Counted from the stretch's first letter, positions 10,026-22,189 are shown. The stretch: DNA of 64,000 bases from Malania oleifera (GCF_029873635.1 NC_080428.1:63359957-63423956); one strand, 5' to 3'. Numbers and translations are program-made. The notes: a model not told the origin generated them from the letters alone.

Positions 10026-12489
10026 TAATCCCATAATGACAATAATAAATAATATTAATACGCACATATTAACAATAAATACATATTCTAAACATCATAA
10101 TGGTAACATAATAATTTCACACATGATAATAATAATAATACACTATAAATAAAAGGTAATTATAATAATATTCCTAATAGTACACCCCTAATACCCTATA
10201 AATACCTTTACACCCATATGGAAATAATTGATAAAAGAGATAAACCAAATTTCAAATTAAAACATGGAAACCTATGCACAAGTAAAGAAGTAACGAAATT
10301 ATGGGAACAAAGTATTGCTGAAAATAATAAATACAAGATTGTTGCCAAAATTAATACACAACCCTAACTATATAAATATTAAATACAAAGTGAGTACAAT
10401 AATGACCAAAAACCCTAAGTACATAATTTATATGAAAGCAATTTCAACCCTAAAAGTACATCAAGATACAATAAATCAAAATATGAGAATACAATAAATC
10501 AAAACATGATATACAATGTTAAGAATATATAGTAGTAAGGCAGCAATTTTAAATATACCCTAATATACAATATAATAACATAACCTCAAAATACTAAGGT
10601 TACCAAGATAAATGATATTGTGTACATTAAAATGCTACAAATATGATAGTAATAAATATATAATATGTAATATCCATTTATAATATTGAACATACCTTAA
10701 AACTAACATGCTAAATACACTAAAATACTAAACACAATATTACTAGATATATCAACATGTCAACCGTAACCAAAATATAAAATATGCAAATCAACTATAT
10801 AAACCTAAACATAATAATGAAACAATCTACATAATAAACCCAATAATAGCATATAACAATAATAAAACAATCTACATAATAATAATACCAACCATATGCA
10901 AACAATAGAATATTAATACTAATAAAATCAATATGATAATTAATATAATAATAACATCCAAACCATACCGTAATTTTACTAATAGTAATATACAAACCAG
11001 TAACATAAAAAAAACGCAATCATGTAATTAATAATAATATACAAACTACGTAATACTAATACTAATATAATTAATATAATGACAATGCTAATATTAATAA
11101 ACCAACTATATAATAATATTACTAATAATGATATATAAATCATACAATACTAATAATAACAATACACCTATGATGTGATGACAATATTAGAAATATTATA
11201 CAAATCATATAATAATATTATTAATGGTAATATACGAACAATTTAACAACATTATTAATAATGATATACAAAACAACATAATAATATAATATATAAATAA
11301 TAATAATATTACTATCAATAAGATACGAATAATAATACTAATATGGTTAATATTGTATATACATAAATATAACACCTGCAAGCAAGAACTGAAATTTAAT
11401 AATAATAAAGCATGAATAATTGGTGTGTGCATGTGTGTGTGGCTTGCATGAAAGAAGCTTACCGCCGGGGTGGGTGCTCGGGTCTAATATTCGAAGGTTT
11501 GGGTTCAGCTTGGTGTTGATGGAGAATGGAGGACCTGGTGCAGGCCGAGGAGGGGGCTGTGGTCGCCGGAGTTGAGGCTGTGCTGGTGTGCTGCTGCTGC
11601 TGTAGAGGAGTAGTGTCGGAGTTGGGGAGTTTCAGACGCAGGGGTTCTCAGTGGCGGCTGGTTCTGTGGACTAGCGGCGACGACGGATGGTTGGGCTTGC
11701 AGGGCTCGGCTAGTTGTGGGAGCCTGGCTGCTGGAGCTCTTGGCGGTGGTTTGCTGTGTGTGGCGTGACAGAGGAGGAGATGGCTGTGTGGCTGGAGACT
11801 GCTCTGCTACCTGCTGAAGTCTTGGGGGAATGAAGGGGGCAGCGTGAGAGACAGAGAGCAGAGGGGGGAGAATCAAGGAGGAATGGAGGATGGTGAGGAT
11901 GATGGAGTGAGGGAGAATACGGTGGAGAAAGAGCAGGAGCATGAGGATGGATGGCGAGAGAAGAAGAGGAAGCAGAAGAGAGAAACGGATCTCTTTTTTT
12001 CACTGTGCGCTGCCCCCCCTTAGAAGAGAAGAAAAGGCCTTTTTATAAAAAAAAAAAATATTAGAAACCCTAAATCTCTCCATTCCTTTTTGGTTTATGA
12101 TATTTTTCTTTTGGAAATAATATATACTACTATTATGGTAATAAGGAAATAATAATAATAATAATAATAATAAGGTAAAAATAATAATAATAATAATAAT
12201 AAAGTGAATATGGAAATAATGTTAATAATAAAAAAAATAAAAAACAAAAATAATAATAATAAAAATAATAGTGATAATAAGCCACTTATAATACTATAGG
12301 AAAATAACAATAAAATAATAATAGTAATAATAATAAATTACTTATATCCATATAGGAAAATAAATAATAATAACATAATAATAGTAATAATAATAAATTA
12401 CTTATATCAATATGGAGAAATAATTAATAATAATAATAATAGTGAAAAATAAAAATAAAAATAAAAATAGTGTAAATAACAACAATAGA

Positions 12490-12493
<4 letters not shown>

Positions 12494-12554
<61 letters not shown>
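12494..12554 (+). repeat. (AAT)n microsatellite
   Basis: Uninterrupted AAT run of about 20 units near the right end of the solo LTR. A shorter imperfect run lies at 12145-12200. Confidence 0.95.
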
Positions 12555-12556
<2 letters not shown>

Positions 12557-12658
12557 TACTTATATCAATATAGGAAAATGATTAATAATGATTATAATAG
12601 TGAAAATAAAAATAATAAAAATATTGGGCCTAGGTAAAAATGGGGTGTCTACAGCTTC

Positions 12659-13160
12659 TGTGTTGTACACCAAAATATCATCAAATAAACAATAGCAAAC
12701 TTCCCAATGAAAGGTCGTTACCTGATTCATAAACCTCATGAAGGTACTAGGTGCATTGAACAACCCAAAGAGCATGACCAGCCACTCATAGAGCCCTTTC
12801 TTGGTTTTAAAGGCTGTTTTCCACTCACCTACAGGCCCAATTCTGATTTGGTGATAACCACTCTTCAAGTGAATCTGGAACTAACACTAAGATCTAGATA
12901 GTATGTCAAGCATATCATCCATTCTTGGAATAGGAAACATGTATTTAATGGTGATTTTGTTGATAGCCTTGCTGTCCACACACATTCTCCAAGCTCCATC
13001 CTTCTTAGGAATGAGTAAAGCTGGTACAGCATAAGGACTTAGGCTTTATTGAATAAATCCCTTTCTAAGAAGTTCCCTAACCTGCTTTCGAAGCTCTTCA
13101 TGCTCCTTTGGGCTCATTCAATAGTGGGGCAAATTAGGTAATGTAGCACCTGGTAAAAGT
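12659..13160 (-). mobile_element. Ty3/gypsy reverse transcriptase fragment, upstream half
   Basis: On the minus strand one sees a KEHEELRKQVRELL-like start, [13 protein letters not shown]-like text, [10 protein letters not shown] (near 12860), [19 protein letters not shown] (near 12760) and FDDILVYN (near 12670), the conserved RT blocks of gypsy pol including the D-D catalytic pair. The wording is closest to CRM/Reina-like chromoviruses from memory. It is a broken relic joined to 9160-9390 across the solo LTR. Confidence 0.8.
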
Positions 13161-14427
13161 TCAATGAGCTTCCTCCAAAAGTGTTTTAGGTTCAACTCAA
13201 TTTTCAACTCCTTATAAATGTGCTTGACCAACCAAGTTGTCAAACACTAACCTAAAACTAATTTTGTGCTATGAAATCATTTTTTATTTAAAGTTATCCC
13301 AAACAGGCACTTTATTGTGTGGCCTCTAGCACATTGTCAAGAAAGCTAGACAAAATGAAATTTTAGCTGCTTTACATTAGGAAGAGCAAACAAAGTTCCA
13401 CATTATTATACTTGGTTAATATTTATTTGTTGGCTAAGTGAAAATAATCGTAAGGTATTTGAAAAAAAATAAAACCAAATGATACTATGCAAGAGGAAGT
13501 ATCTGTTAAAAAAAAAAAAAAACACATGATGAGTGTTTCACAAATAGAAATTATGAATCTATTGAGACATTTTTAATATGAAAGGGAAAAATGGTAACGA
13601 GCGGGCAGAATGAAAAATGCATCAAACTTAGAAGCTCTTGTTGTTTTTGAGAGGAGTTAATGAAAAATTCATTAGCCATAGTGGCTCCTCTTGTTTTTAA
13701 AGGGAGTTCTCTGATTCTAAAAGCACTAAAAATTAAGCCAGCTTCTTTTGGATGCCGACAAGCTACAGATGTTGTTATCCCAATGACTCAAAACTATAGG
13801 GTGCGAAATTGATGTGGGGTCAGCTGGCTTAATAGTTTCTGCACTATTCGAATGGACCTGTGGTGATTTACTTTTACTTTGCATATATTGCATATAAACA
13901 ATGACAATTTGTACAGAAAATGTTTTAGAGCCATATTATTATCTTTTTTTAACGTGATTTTTCTTCTTTAAATTTTTAATTAAATTTATATCTATTTTCT
14001 TTGGCAGACTGTTATTACAATCTGATGTTTCCTCTTACAATGATGTGATTTATTTTTTATGTCTGTATATGTGCTAGGTAGTGATTTATTTTCAAAAACC
14101 GTATACTAATTTTTTTAATTTTCTTAATTTTTAAGGTTTGCAACTATGACAATGCGAATGCAACTTTCCACTTTTTTTTTTATCTGAAAAAATGAAATGT
14201 ATTTAAATTTGAATTTTTATAATGTATTCGTATTTAAATTTGAATTTGTATAAATGTATTTGAATTTGAATTTGTATAATATATTTGTATTTAAATTTGA
14301 ATTAGAATTTTGAATAATTTAAGAATTTTATTGCAATTATGGTTTAATGTAAATGTAATTTAATTACAGATTTTTATAGGAATTAATAATTGGAAAAAAA
14401 ATTAACATCACTATTAATTGTGCAATT
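13161..14427. other. CACTA interior without a recognised gene
   Basis: AT-rich sequence with short A-runs and a degenerate repeat of ATTTAAATTTGAATTT (14200-14320). A short frame near 13730-13795 looks mildly protein-like but I cannot place it. It may be more captured host DNA. Confidence 0.4.
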
Positions 14428-14890
14428 TAAGTATTAGTGACGATTTCAAAATCGTCACTAATACTATAGCTTTAGTGACGGTTTAAAACTATCACTAAAT
14501 CATAAGTGATGGTTCTACAGAGCAATAGTGACGGTTCTAAAAACGTCACTAATAATAGACCAATAGTGACGGTTTTAAAAATCGTCACTAATAATAGAGC
14601 AATAGTGACGATTTCAAAATTGTCATTAATAATAGAGTAATAGTGACGATTTTGAAACCGTCACTAATACTATGACTTTAGTGACAATTTTTGTTAATTT
14701 GGTGTAGAATCTATAATGACGGACTTAGGTCTTTAGTGACAGTTTTATTCCGTCACTAATACTCCATTGTTAGTGACGATTTTAATCCGCCACTAGTACT
14801 CTTTTATTAGTGACGGTTTGAAAAATTCGTCACTAATGAGTATTAGTAACGGCAGGTATAGCGACAAATTGAAAACCGTCACTAATAGCC
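14428..14890. repeat. Right CACTA subterminal repeat array
   Basis: About ten copies of TTAGTGACGATTT/GTGACGGTTTT and inverses, spaced some 30-50 bp apart and more diverged than at the left end, running up to the T-rich right terminus. Confidence 0.88.
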
Positions 14891-14919
14891 TTTTTTTTTT
14901 TTTTTTTTCTGTAGTGACC

Positions 14920-15564
14920 TATGTAAATAACAGGTTACTGGAGATTCAATCGAACCATTAATACTATTATCACCTTTCACCATTTTGGACCCCTTCTCAG
15001 GGACGTTATGACACTTAGAAAATAAATTTCCTCACAAGGAATGATCTATAAATTGGACCACAACAAACTACTCTCAAAGGATATACAAGATTATGCCACA
15101 AGATTTTTTATGGCTCTTTAAAAAAGAGAGAGAATAAAGAGTTAGGGCCACAAGAAAGTTTTTCCAATTTTTTTTTCTTAAAAGTAGTTGCAAGAAGAGA
15201 GTTAACTCATGCACAATCTAAATTGTTTTAACATCTTGAAAACCTATTTAAAATGTTTAATATGATTTAGATGAAACCTAACTTTTGAAAATTGTATATT
15301 TCAAGAATATAATCAACAATTAAAGTGTGAAATCATACTTAGGTTACATCACACACATAGAAAATATGAAAAATAGAAAAAATTAAATGAGAGAAGGAGA
15401 ACAATGAATTTATGTAGTTCAACATTTTGCCTAAATCCATGGAGCGCCTCTGCAATTTTTACTAAATCCTCCTCTGATTATGAGTCGTAAGTCAATAGGA
15501 TCATAATTTATATAAATGTTATATGATGTAGTAATTTACAAACAAAACTTAAAACTTAGAAGGG
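14920..15564. other. Intergenic, no gene seen
   Basis: AT-rich sequence between the CACTA element and the duplicated XTH unit. No coding region, RNA gene or clear repeat was found. Confidence 0.5.
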
Positions 15565-15904
15565 GAGAGAAAAATTTGTCATCATTGGAAAAATGACCTT
15601 ATGAATAACATGACATAGAACATCAAAAAGCCAAATTTGTGAGTATTAAGTTTTGGATAGGAATTTGATGGATGGATAATGTTTTAAATTTTTATGCCCC
15701 TTCATAACTAATTAATTTATGATTGTGATTGCCAAAGTAGTTTGATAAAAATGGACCGTTAATTATTATTTAGAAGCAAATATTACAATTTAGGTAATTA
15801 ATATATCCGAAAAAGCAGTGTTGGTCCGCGCAATCTTCAAGTTTTACAACATGGAATTAACATGATTGTAGAGGGTAACATGGTACATCAATTAAAACAA
15901 TCGA

Positions 15905-15927
15905 ATATATATATATATATATATATA
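15905..15927 (+). repeat. (AT)n microsatellite
   Basis: Short AT run downstream of XTH1. It is absent from the matching place beside XTH2. Confidence 0.9.
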
Positions 15928-16021
15928 CACCATGGTACTAAATAATGAATGAATAAATTAATTAAATAGGATTGAAGGCAAAAAATAAAAAGCAAAAAAA
16001 AAGTGACTGGATCCTCTTCAA

Positions 16022-17214
16022 TTAAGGCATGCTGGAGGTGCACTCTGGAGGGAGACCTTGTGGGAAGCGCTTCGTGTCCGTGCAATAATTGTAAATCATG
16101 TAGTTTTGCTGAACCCATTTTAGTCTTTCTTGACTTGTAGAATCCAACTCCTGAGTGAGCCACGAATTCGCAGTACCAGAGGTTGAAGAAGATGGAGGTG
16201 AACTACATGAAGATGCTCCGGAGGACCACACACAAGCATCAGCAATGTAATTCTTGTAGGAGGCGGTGAAGGGTGCTTGGGTCCAGTCTGCCTTCACCAG
16301 CCCACCTCTTGTGGCCCAATCATCCGCATTCCAAAGACTGGAGTATATTCTCATCGGCTGATTTTTAGGAAAGGGAACACCGATTGATTCCATGTTCTTG
16401 AATTCCCTAATAGGCGTGCCATCAACAGAGAAGCTGAAACAGAGACACGGTCAAGATGTTAAAAAAACATAAATTTAGATGGAACTAGGTTCGCTGGAAC
16501 TGTATATAGAATTAATTTTGTCACCTTAGTTGGGAGTACATGTACTTACATTATGGCTTGAGGATTCCAGAGGATGGAATAGGTGTGAAAGTCAGCAGTG
16601 GGATCAAACCACAAGTAGAATTGCTGCTCCCTATTGCCTTTGCCTTGGCCGAAAACATTGGTATGAAGAATGTAGGGATCTCCACTCAAGTTCCCCAAGA
16701 ATTCGAAGTCTATCTCGTCGTGGGTCGATCCTTGGGACGACAACTGCAGCACATACTTGGTGCGTTAGTTAAACAAATTAACATTCCCAGGATGGAGATA
16801 TAGCTAAATTTTATCCTACCTCTGAAATATTCCACACGTTTATTCCAAAATATTAATTAAAATTAAAAGCTGAATGAAAAGCTTGGACTATCTACTTACA
16901 TAGTAGGCAGTGACGGTGCCTGCGGAGTTACCGGGGACGAGCTTGAGCTGCATGTCGATCTTGCCGAATAGGTACTCCTGCTTGGATTGAAAACCAGAGC
17001 CGGAGGCTTTGTCGAGGGAAAGAGTGAGAAGGTCGCCATTGTTGAGAATTTGAGCACGACCGTCTCCCCAAGTGATGTCAAAGTTCTCGTAGAAGTTGGT
17101 TGCAGACGAGAGGAGTACTACTGAAGAGCTGAGCATAAGAGAGAACAGCAGCATCTTCACAACATTTGAAGAAGAAAGCAGAGGCGAAGCCATGGACATG
17201 GTGATACTAAGCAC
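16022..17214 (-). CDS. XTH: Xyloglucan endotransglucosylase/hydrolase, copy 1 (three exons)
   Basis: Secreted wall enzyme of glycoside hydrolase family 16 that cuts xyloglucan and rejoins it to another chain, loosening or strengthening the wall during growth. Exons on the minus strand are 17214-16900, 16743-16550 and 16433-16022, all with GT-AG introns. Together they give 306 residues, close to the family norm of 280-300. Residues about 8-38 form a hydrophobic signal peptide. The catalytic motif [10 protein letters not shown] is at 113-122 with nucleophile Glu115 and acid/base Glu119, followed at once by the conserved N-glycosylation site NLS. The C-terminal XET domain shows the usual cysteines, ending PPECTSSMP. 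The first Met gives [13 protein letters not shown]; starts at Met6 or Met8 are equally possible. The wording resembles the XTH22/23 (TCH4-like) group. It is nearly identical to the copy at 23265-24457. Confidence 0.95.
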
Positions 17215-17305
17215 GGGGAGGAATTGGAATTTGTTGGTACCAATAATATTGGGATTAAGAGGAGGGATGGTATTGGAGTGTGTTTGGGATGGAAGGTGCG
17301 TTGGG

Positions 17306-17313
17306 TTTTTTAT
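17306..17313 (-). promoter_or_regulatory. Likely TATA box of XTH1
   Basis: TATAAAAA on the minus strand, about 92 bp before the first ATG, a normal distance for a plant core promoter with a short 5' leader. The same box is kept at XTH2. Confidence 0.6.
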
Positions 17314-18369
17314 ACGAGAGGGAGGGAGAAGAGGAAATGGGCATGAAGCTTCAGTTCAGCTGTGGACAGTTGGCATATGAATAGGAAAAAGTATAATAAC
17401 CCAGTTGGCAAAATGGGAATAGCAGTTGGCGTTATCTTTTAACCCTGTAACGCGGTTTGGCATCATTTCAAGTTTTGGACACCCATTGGTTCTAGACTCT
17501 AGAGAGATCAGTTTTTCACTATGGAAAAAAGCAGGGCCATGGGCTCCCAATTGAAAGACGTAACGGCAAGGAATAAAACTGGGTTTGGATGGCGTTCCCT
17601 GTTTTAAGACGAAGTCATGACTCGCGACTTCCTTACCTACTTCAAATTTTACTCATATAATTTCCTCAAATATTATATTTTCTGGGAACCAGAAAAATAT
17701 GTTTCTAAAAAAATTATGAATAAAGTGGTCCTGCCGGCTATACCTTTTCATTTGAGTTAGTAATTTGACATTCAAGTGGAAAATAGTAGAAGTTGGATTA
17801 ATTGTGTTTTCAATAAGTTTCAGACACCATCATTTTTAAGAAAAAAATGTCTTATAAACTTGACTAGTAAGAGTAGTAAAAAACATGACTTGTGGTGGTG
17901 GTGATATCATCCGTGACTCATCAAGTAATATTAAGGTTGTTTTCTTTAAAAAATTTAAACTTGAGCGGAGTTACGAGCTCTTACTATTAGAGGTGACAAA
18001 ATGGGTTCACGGGCTGAGTTCGGGTGGGTTGTAAATAGGTCGGGTCATAACTGGGTCGGGTCGTAAATAGGTTGAGATTAATTGGGTCAGAACCCTAGTA
18101 AATCCTAACCAGGCCGTTTAATAAACAAGCAGGTCACAAGTTACTCGTTTAAAAATTACAATTATTTATTTTAAAAAATTTTAAACATTTCATATTAAAA
18201 AAAAAAAAAAAACCCCCATATGAAGACACACCAAATCAAATCAACAGAGCCATCAACAAATCAAGTAGCAAGATCTACTACTTCAACACTCAACAAAGCG
18301 AGTACGCAACTTGAGTATACCTACAATCCTACATCTAAACAAAACGAATCAAAATCATAGATAAGAGAT
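17314..18369. other. Upstream region of XTH1
   Basis: Promoter-side sequence of XTH1 up to about 17960, then AT-rich DNA with a GGGTCGGGT-type degenerate repeat (18000-18120) and an A-run (18200). It is shared with copy 2, where it is split at 24712 by a LINE-like insertion and at 25799 by the Ogre nest. No gene is seen. Confidence 0.5.
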
Positions 18370-18589
18370 CTACTGCTTCAACAGAGCCATCAAAGAGACC
18401 AAGTTTGAAGCACCGATCGCAGCTCCAGAGATCGCTGTGGAGTATGCAAATCCAGTCTATTGATGGCGTTGGGGCCGAAGCCAAAGAATTGATGTCCTGC
18501 GTCGATGCTACAACGGTTAATATCAGAACAGCTGCGACGAAGAGAACGACGACGACCTTTGATGAAACCGCAAATAGAGTAGAAAACAT
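18370..18589 (-). pseudogene. Arabinogalactan-peptide-like pseudogene, copy 1
   Basis: The minus-strand frame from 18589 gives a hydrophobic signal-like segment (VVVVLFVAAVLILTVVAS), then QDINSLASAPTPSID. In another frame the text continues TGFAYSTAISGAAIGASN and LVSLMALLKQ, then stop at 18370. Signal peptide, short Ala-Pro/Thr-Pro stretch and a hydrophobic C-terminal tail are the layout of small arabinogalactan peptides, which are GPI-anchored at the cell surface. A frame change at the SID/TG junction (near 18462) is present here and in the copy at 63392-63612, so it predates the duplication. The start of the frame abuts the end of the copia element, and the ATG seen here is CTG in copy 2, so the true start was probably lost. 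I judge it dead. Confidence 0.5.
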
Positions 18590-21335
18590 AACAAAATGGA
18601 AATGAAGAAAATATTATTGAATTCTCTTCCACAGTGCAATAATACAGCAACTAGGTATATATAACAAAAAAACATAATAATTGTTGTAATAGATTTCAGC
18701 CACAACAAATGAAATCTTTTCACATGTATAACTAAAATTATTCTCTATCATTCTGAATTGGCACATGGCCAGATGAGGTGTCCATTGAGAGTTGTTCCTA
18801 TGTGGAGAGGTAGTGCTAATACACCCATGCGAGCTAGACATGTCTGGAAGAATAGTGAGGCTCAATCGAAGGGTTGAAAACCTGGATATAGACAAGGGCT
18901 TGGTAAATATATCAACAAGCTGATCCTTGCTTGAGAGAAAAGAAACTTGTAGAGGTTTAGCCTGAATTCGATCCCATACAAAATGATAGTCAGTATCCAC
19001 ATATTTGGTACGAGGATGTAGCACAGGATTCAAGGGTAGGTAAGTTGCTCCCATATTATCACAGTAAAGAATAAGAGGTTTTGATAAGTAGATTTCCAAC
19101 TTTGATATGAGAGATTGAAGCCACAACAAGTCTCACGTGGCATGAGCAAGGGCCTTATATTCCGCCTTTGTGCTCGATCTGACTATAGTAAATTGTTTCT
19201 TGGAGCTCCATGAGTCCATGTTTTTCCTAAAAAATATACAATAGCCACCAGTTGATTTTCTGTCATTGAGGCATCCTGCCCAATCGATATCGGAGTAAGC
19301 AGCCATACAATGAGTAAAAGATGATTGTAGAAATAAACCATAATGAAGTGTATGCTTTAAGTGGGGTAGAATACACTTAACACTCTGCCAATGAGATAGG
19401 CCTAGGGCATACATGAACTGACAAACACGGTTGACGGAGAAAGCAGGGTCTGGCATGATGAAGAGCAAGTACTGCAAACTGCCCACTACACTTCAATATA
19501 AGGTAGGATCTTCCGCAGAGGCGGAGTCAAAAGTAGACAACTTAGTGGAAGGAGACATAGGGCTGCCAACAAACTTACAATTCAACATGTTCATCTTCTT
19601 GAGCAAATTCAAAATACATTTCTTTTGAGAAATCATCAGGCCAGTAGAATCATGGCGACAATCGATACCCAAGAAATAATGTAAATCCCCCAAATCCTTA
19701 AGGGGAAAATCAGCCTGTAAAATAGAGATAAGATGAGTTAAAACACTTGGACTGGAACTAATAAGCAATATATCATTCATATAGACTAGGAAAAAGATAA
19801 CCACAAATTGATGTCGATAAATGAATAGTGAGGTGTTGGATTTTGAAACAGTAAAACCCAACTCCAGTAGCCGAGTGCTGAGATGCGCATACCAGGCCCG
19901 TAGAGCTTGTTTAAGGCTATAAAAAGCTCTATTGAGTTTGTAGACATAGTTGGGAAATTGAGGGTGTATAAACCCAAGTGGTTGAGTCATAGAAACATGT
20001 TCATCAAGAGTCCCATTCAAAAAGGCATTCTAAACATCCAACTGGTGAATCGGCCAACCAAAAGATACTGCTATGGAGAGAACTAACTTGATGGTAGTTG
20101 GCTTGATCAGAGGGCTAAATGTTTCATTGTAGTTGAAACCTTCAAGTTGACTGTAGCCCTTAACAACCAGTCTCGCCTTTCTTCGATCAATGGAACCATT
20201 GGATAGGTGCTTGGTCTTAAAAATCCAGTGATAGCCAACAATATTTTGATTAGGATCAGGAGGAACGAGCGACCAAGTATTGGTTGACATAAGGGCATTA
20301 AACTCCAGTTGCATCGTATGCCTCCATTCTGGAAATTTAGAGGCTTGAGTAACAGAGGAGGGTCCCTCAGGAGTGGCGATGGAAGTGGCATGAACCTGAG
20401 ACCGATGCCAAAAAACAATGTCATCAATCCTTATTTTAGGGCAAGCTTTGTTAGCTTTGGCTCTGGTTTGCATTGGATGAATAGAGGTGGAAGGGATTGC
20501 AAAGGGAGATGTGGATGCTGGAGATGATGAAGATAAGGGTGCCCTAGAAGAGTTAATAGATGACCTAAAAGATGGAAGGGATTTGGGTAAGACAATGGGA
20601 AGATGAGTTCATGGGCTAGGAGTAGAAGCCTGAGACGGAGAGGAAAGAGTATTAGGGTGTGGAGATGGGCTAGGCCGAGTAGATAGTTGATTAGAAGAAG
20701 GAGAAGGCCCATGAGGCTAAGATGGATAAAAGAAGGGTAGTTGAACAAGGGACGGGTTGGGCCGAGATGGATAGGCTGAAGATGGACTAGAAAGTGAAGC
20801 AAAGAATGGGAATTTGGTTTCATAAAAAAGAACATCCCTAGAAATATACATTTTGGTAGTAGGGACATAAAAGCACATATAGCCATAATGAGAAGAACTA
20901 TAGCCAAGAAAAACACACAGAGAGACTTAAAATTCATTTTATGATTATTAAATAGCCTAAGATTGGGCTAGCATAAGCAAACAAAAGTTTTAAGAAACAA
21001 GTAATCTGGTTTTTGACTAAATAGATCCTCAAAAGGTGATTTGTGATTTAAAGGGGGAGTAGGAAGGCGGTTGATTAAGAAAACAGCAGTGACAAAAGCA
21101 TCGAACTAGTAAGAATGGGGCAACAAAGAATAAGTAAGGAGTGCAAGACCTATTTCCACAATATGTCTATGTTTTCTTTCAAGTGAACCATTTTGTGAAC
21201 CTACTAAAGTCATGAACAAAAGAAGGATAATATTTAAAACCACCCCAACAAAGCACTGGAGCAGGACCCCAGACGTCTGAAAAACACAAGATGGAGAGGT
21301 GTAGGAGAGCGATTGGAGCATTGGTCATATGGAGT
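18590..21335 (-). mobile_element. Ty1/copia element, broken
   Basis: Minus-strand parts in order are: part of integrase (21106-21335, with NGSLERKHRHIVEIGLALL), a Pro/Leu-rich linker region (20431-20937), reverse transcriptase (about 19500-20473, with WIFKTKHLSNGSIDRRKARL, then NRAFYSLKQALRAWY and the YMNDILL active-site region), and RNase H (about 18830-19486, with STKAEYKALAHAT and PRTKYVDTDYHFV). A terminal region with TATATATACC near 18655 and TTCAATAATATTTTC looks like LTR. Gag, protease and a second LTR are not seen. It is fossil DNA with several breaks. It lies in the same direction as, and touches, the arabinogalactan-peptide-like pseudogene. The same junction recurs at 63613. Confidence 0.88.
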
Positions 21336-22189
21336 TGATATTGGAATCATAATAATCTCACGCAAAATATCATATTCTCATTTTCACATATTTACTCAGT
21401 TAGTAATTTTCAAAAATGACTGCTATAATTTATTCCCCTTACCTAACTTATTGAGAGACTTGGTAAAAACCTTAGATCCACGCCTGCGGCGTTCGGAACT
21501 CGAAATCCTGAAATCACATTTTCCTTAGTTCAATTAACTCAATTCTAGAATTACAATTATTTTAACATTTCCTAGGCCCCCACTCCCAATACTAATTAAA
21601 TATTAAAAATAATTAATGGATATAATTCCACTATCCTTACTCTACCCTTGGAGTGGTGTCTAAGAAACCCAAATTAAAATTTTGCTCCGATTAAAATGAC
21701 GACAATCGATGCTAGGACCCCGTGATGGTATCTAATCGTCGATTTGGTTAAGGATTTGAGAAAAATTGAGGAGGGAAAGAGAGATTACCTTCTTCCAGGA
21801 GTGGTGCCTACGACGCCCTAATCACAAATCCACTCCGGTTAAAATGTTGGTGACCGAGATAGGAATCCAGTGGTATTTTCTATTTTTCGATTGGTCAACT
21901 ATAAGAGAAAAAATTGAAGAGAGAGGGAGGCGGGTGGAGGAGAGAGAAAGTTGGTGAGAGAGAGAAGGGGGCGCTTAAGGAAATAAAATTTCCTTCCTAA
22001 AGCCAAGGTTTATATCTATATATATATATATATATATATTATAATATAATTTTTATATTTTATTAATATATTATCATATTATATTATATTATTTAATTAA
22101 TAATTATTAACTAATTAATTAATTAATTAATTTAATAAACTTTTTTAAATCACTACATTCTCTACTAATAATTAATTTTGGGGCGTTAC
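21336..22189 (-). mobile_element. Gypsy-type LTR fragment
   Basis: On the minus strand it opens TGTAACGCCCC (22189 downward), has a TA-rich stretch with TATATATATA (22014-22040), a GA-rich leader (21930-21970) and repeated text with CACTCCGGTTAAAATG. That terminal wording and layout are those of the Tekay/Del-like LTRs in this window. It directly adjoins the copia integrase part. No internal coding sequence is attached. Confidence 0.6.
22014..22040 (+). repeat. (TA)n microsatellite
   Basis: Short TA run inside the LTR fragment. Confidence 0.85.

Larger units (their letters stand above)
9396..12653 (-). mobile_element. Ogre/Tat-type solo LTR
   Basis: The 3.26-kb piece ends GGGGTGTCTACA, the same terminus as the large element at 25799-62886 (GGTGTCTACA), and starts with a related GC-rich block. 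A conserved block near the left end (GGAGTCGCCACTAACC at about 9480, then TACCCCGTTAGGGGTAGAATCG) has its twin at 25912-25980. Between these lie long AAT/ATA-rich stretches and a GC-rich island (11460-12000). No gag or pol is seen. Strand is given by analogy with the big element, where transcription runs on the minus strand. Confidence 0.8.
9391..12658. repeat. 5-bp target duplication GCTTC around the solo LTR
   Basis: GCTTC occurs at 9391-9395 and again at 12654-12658, directly outside the two ends of the LTR. The RT relic reads continuously when the LTR and one GCTTC are set aside, which confirms the insertion point. Confidence 0.85.
5829..14916. mobile_element. CACTA (En/Spm superfamily) DNA transposon, probably non-autonomous
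   Basis: The left end reads CACTACAAAAAAACTAG and the right end is the inverse, TTTTTTTTCTGTAGTG, so both termini carry the CACTA signature. The 3 bp on each side are ACC (5826-5828 and 14917-14919), the target duplication size of this superfamily. Both subterminal regions (5860-6880 and 14428-14890) are packed with GTGACGGTTTT palindromes, the expected transposase-binding zone. I found no transposase-like coding region. The interior holds pieces of at least two host genes, a gypsy pol fragment and an Ogre-type solo LTR. It therefore looks like a gene-capturing, non-autonomous element about 5.8 kb long before the LTR inserted. Mobilisation would need a transposase from elsewhere. Confidence 0.9.

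Noticed and set aside
9825-10152. Long poly-Leu, poly-Ile and poly-Asn open frames
   Set aside because: They are the three readings of an AAT microsatellite and have no other protein features.
11505-12003. 145-codon minus-strand Ser/Pro/Gln-rich frame with a plus-strand companion
   Set aside because: Lies in the GC-rich island of an Ogre-type solo LTR, with low-complexity composition and no domain. Probably a non-coding LTR.
16530-16803. Plus-strand 80- and 87-codon frames opposite the XTH exon 2
   Set aside because: Antisense shadows of a well-supported exon, also repeated opposite XTH2 at 23773-24046.
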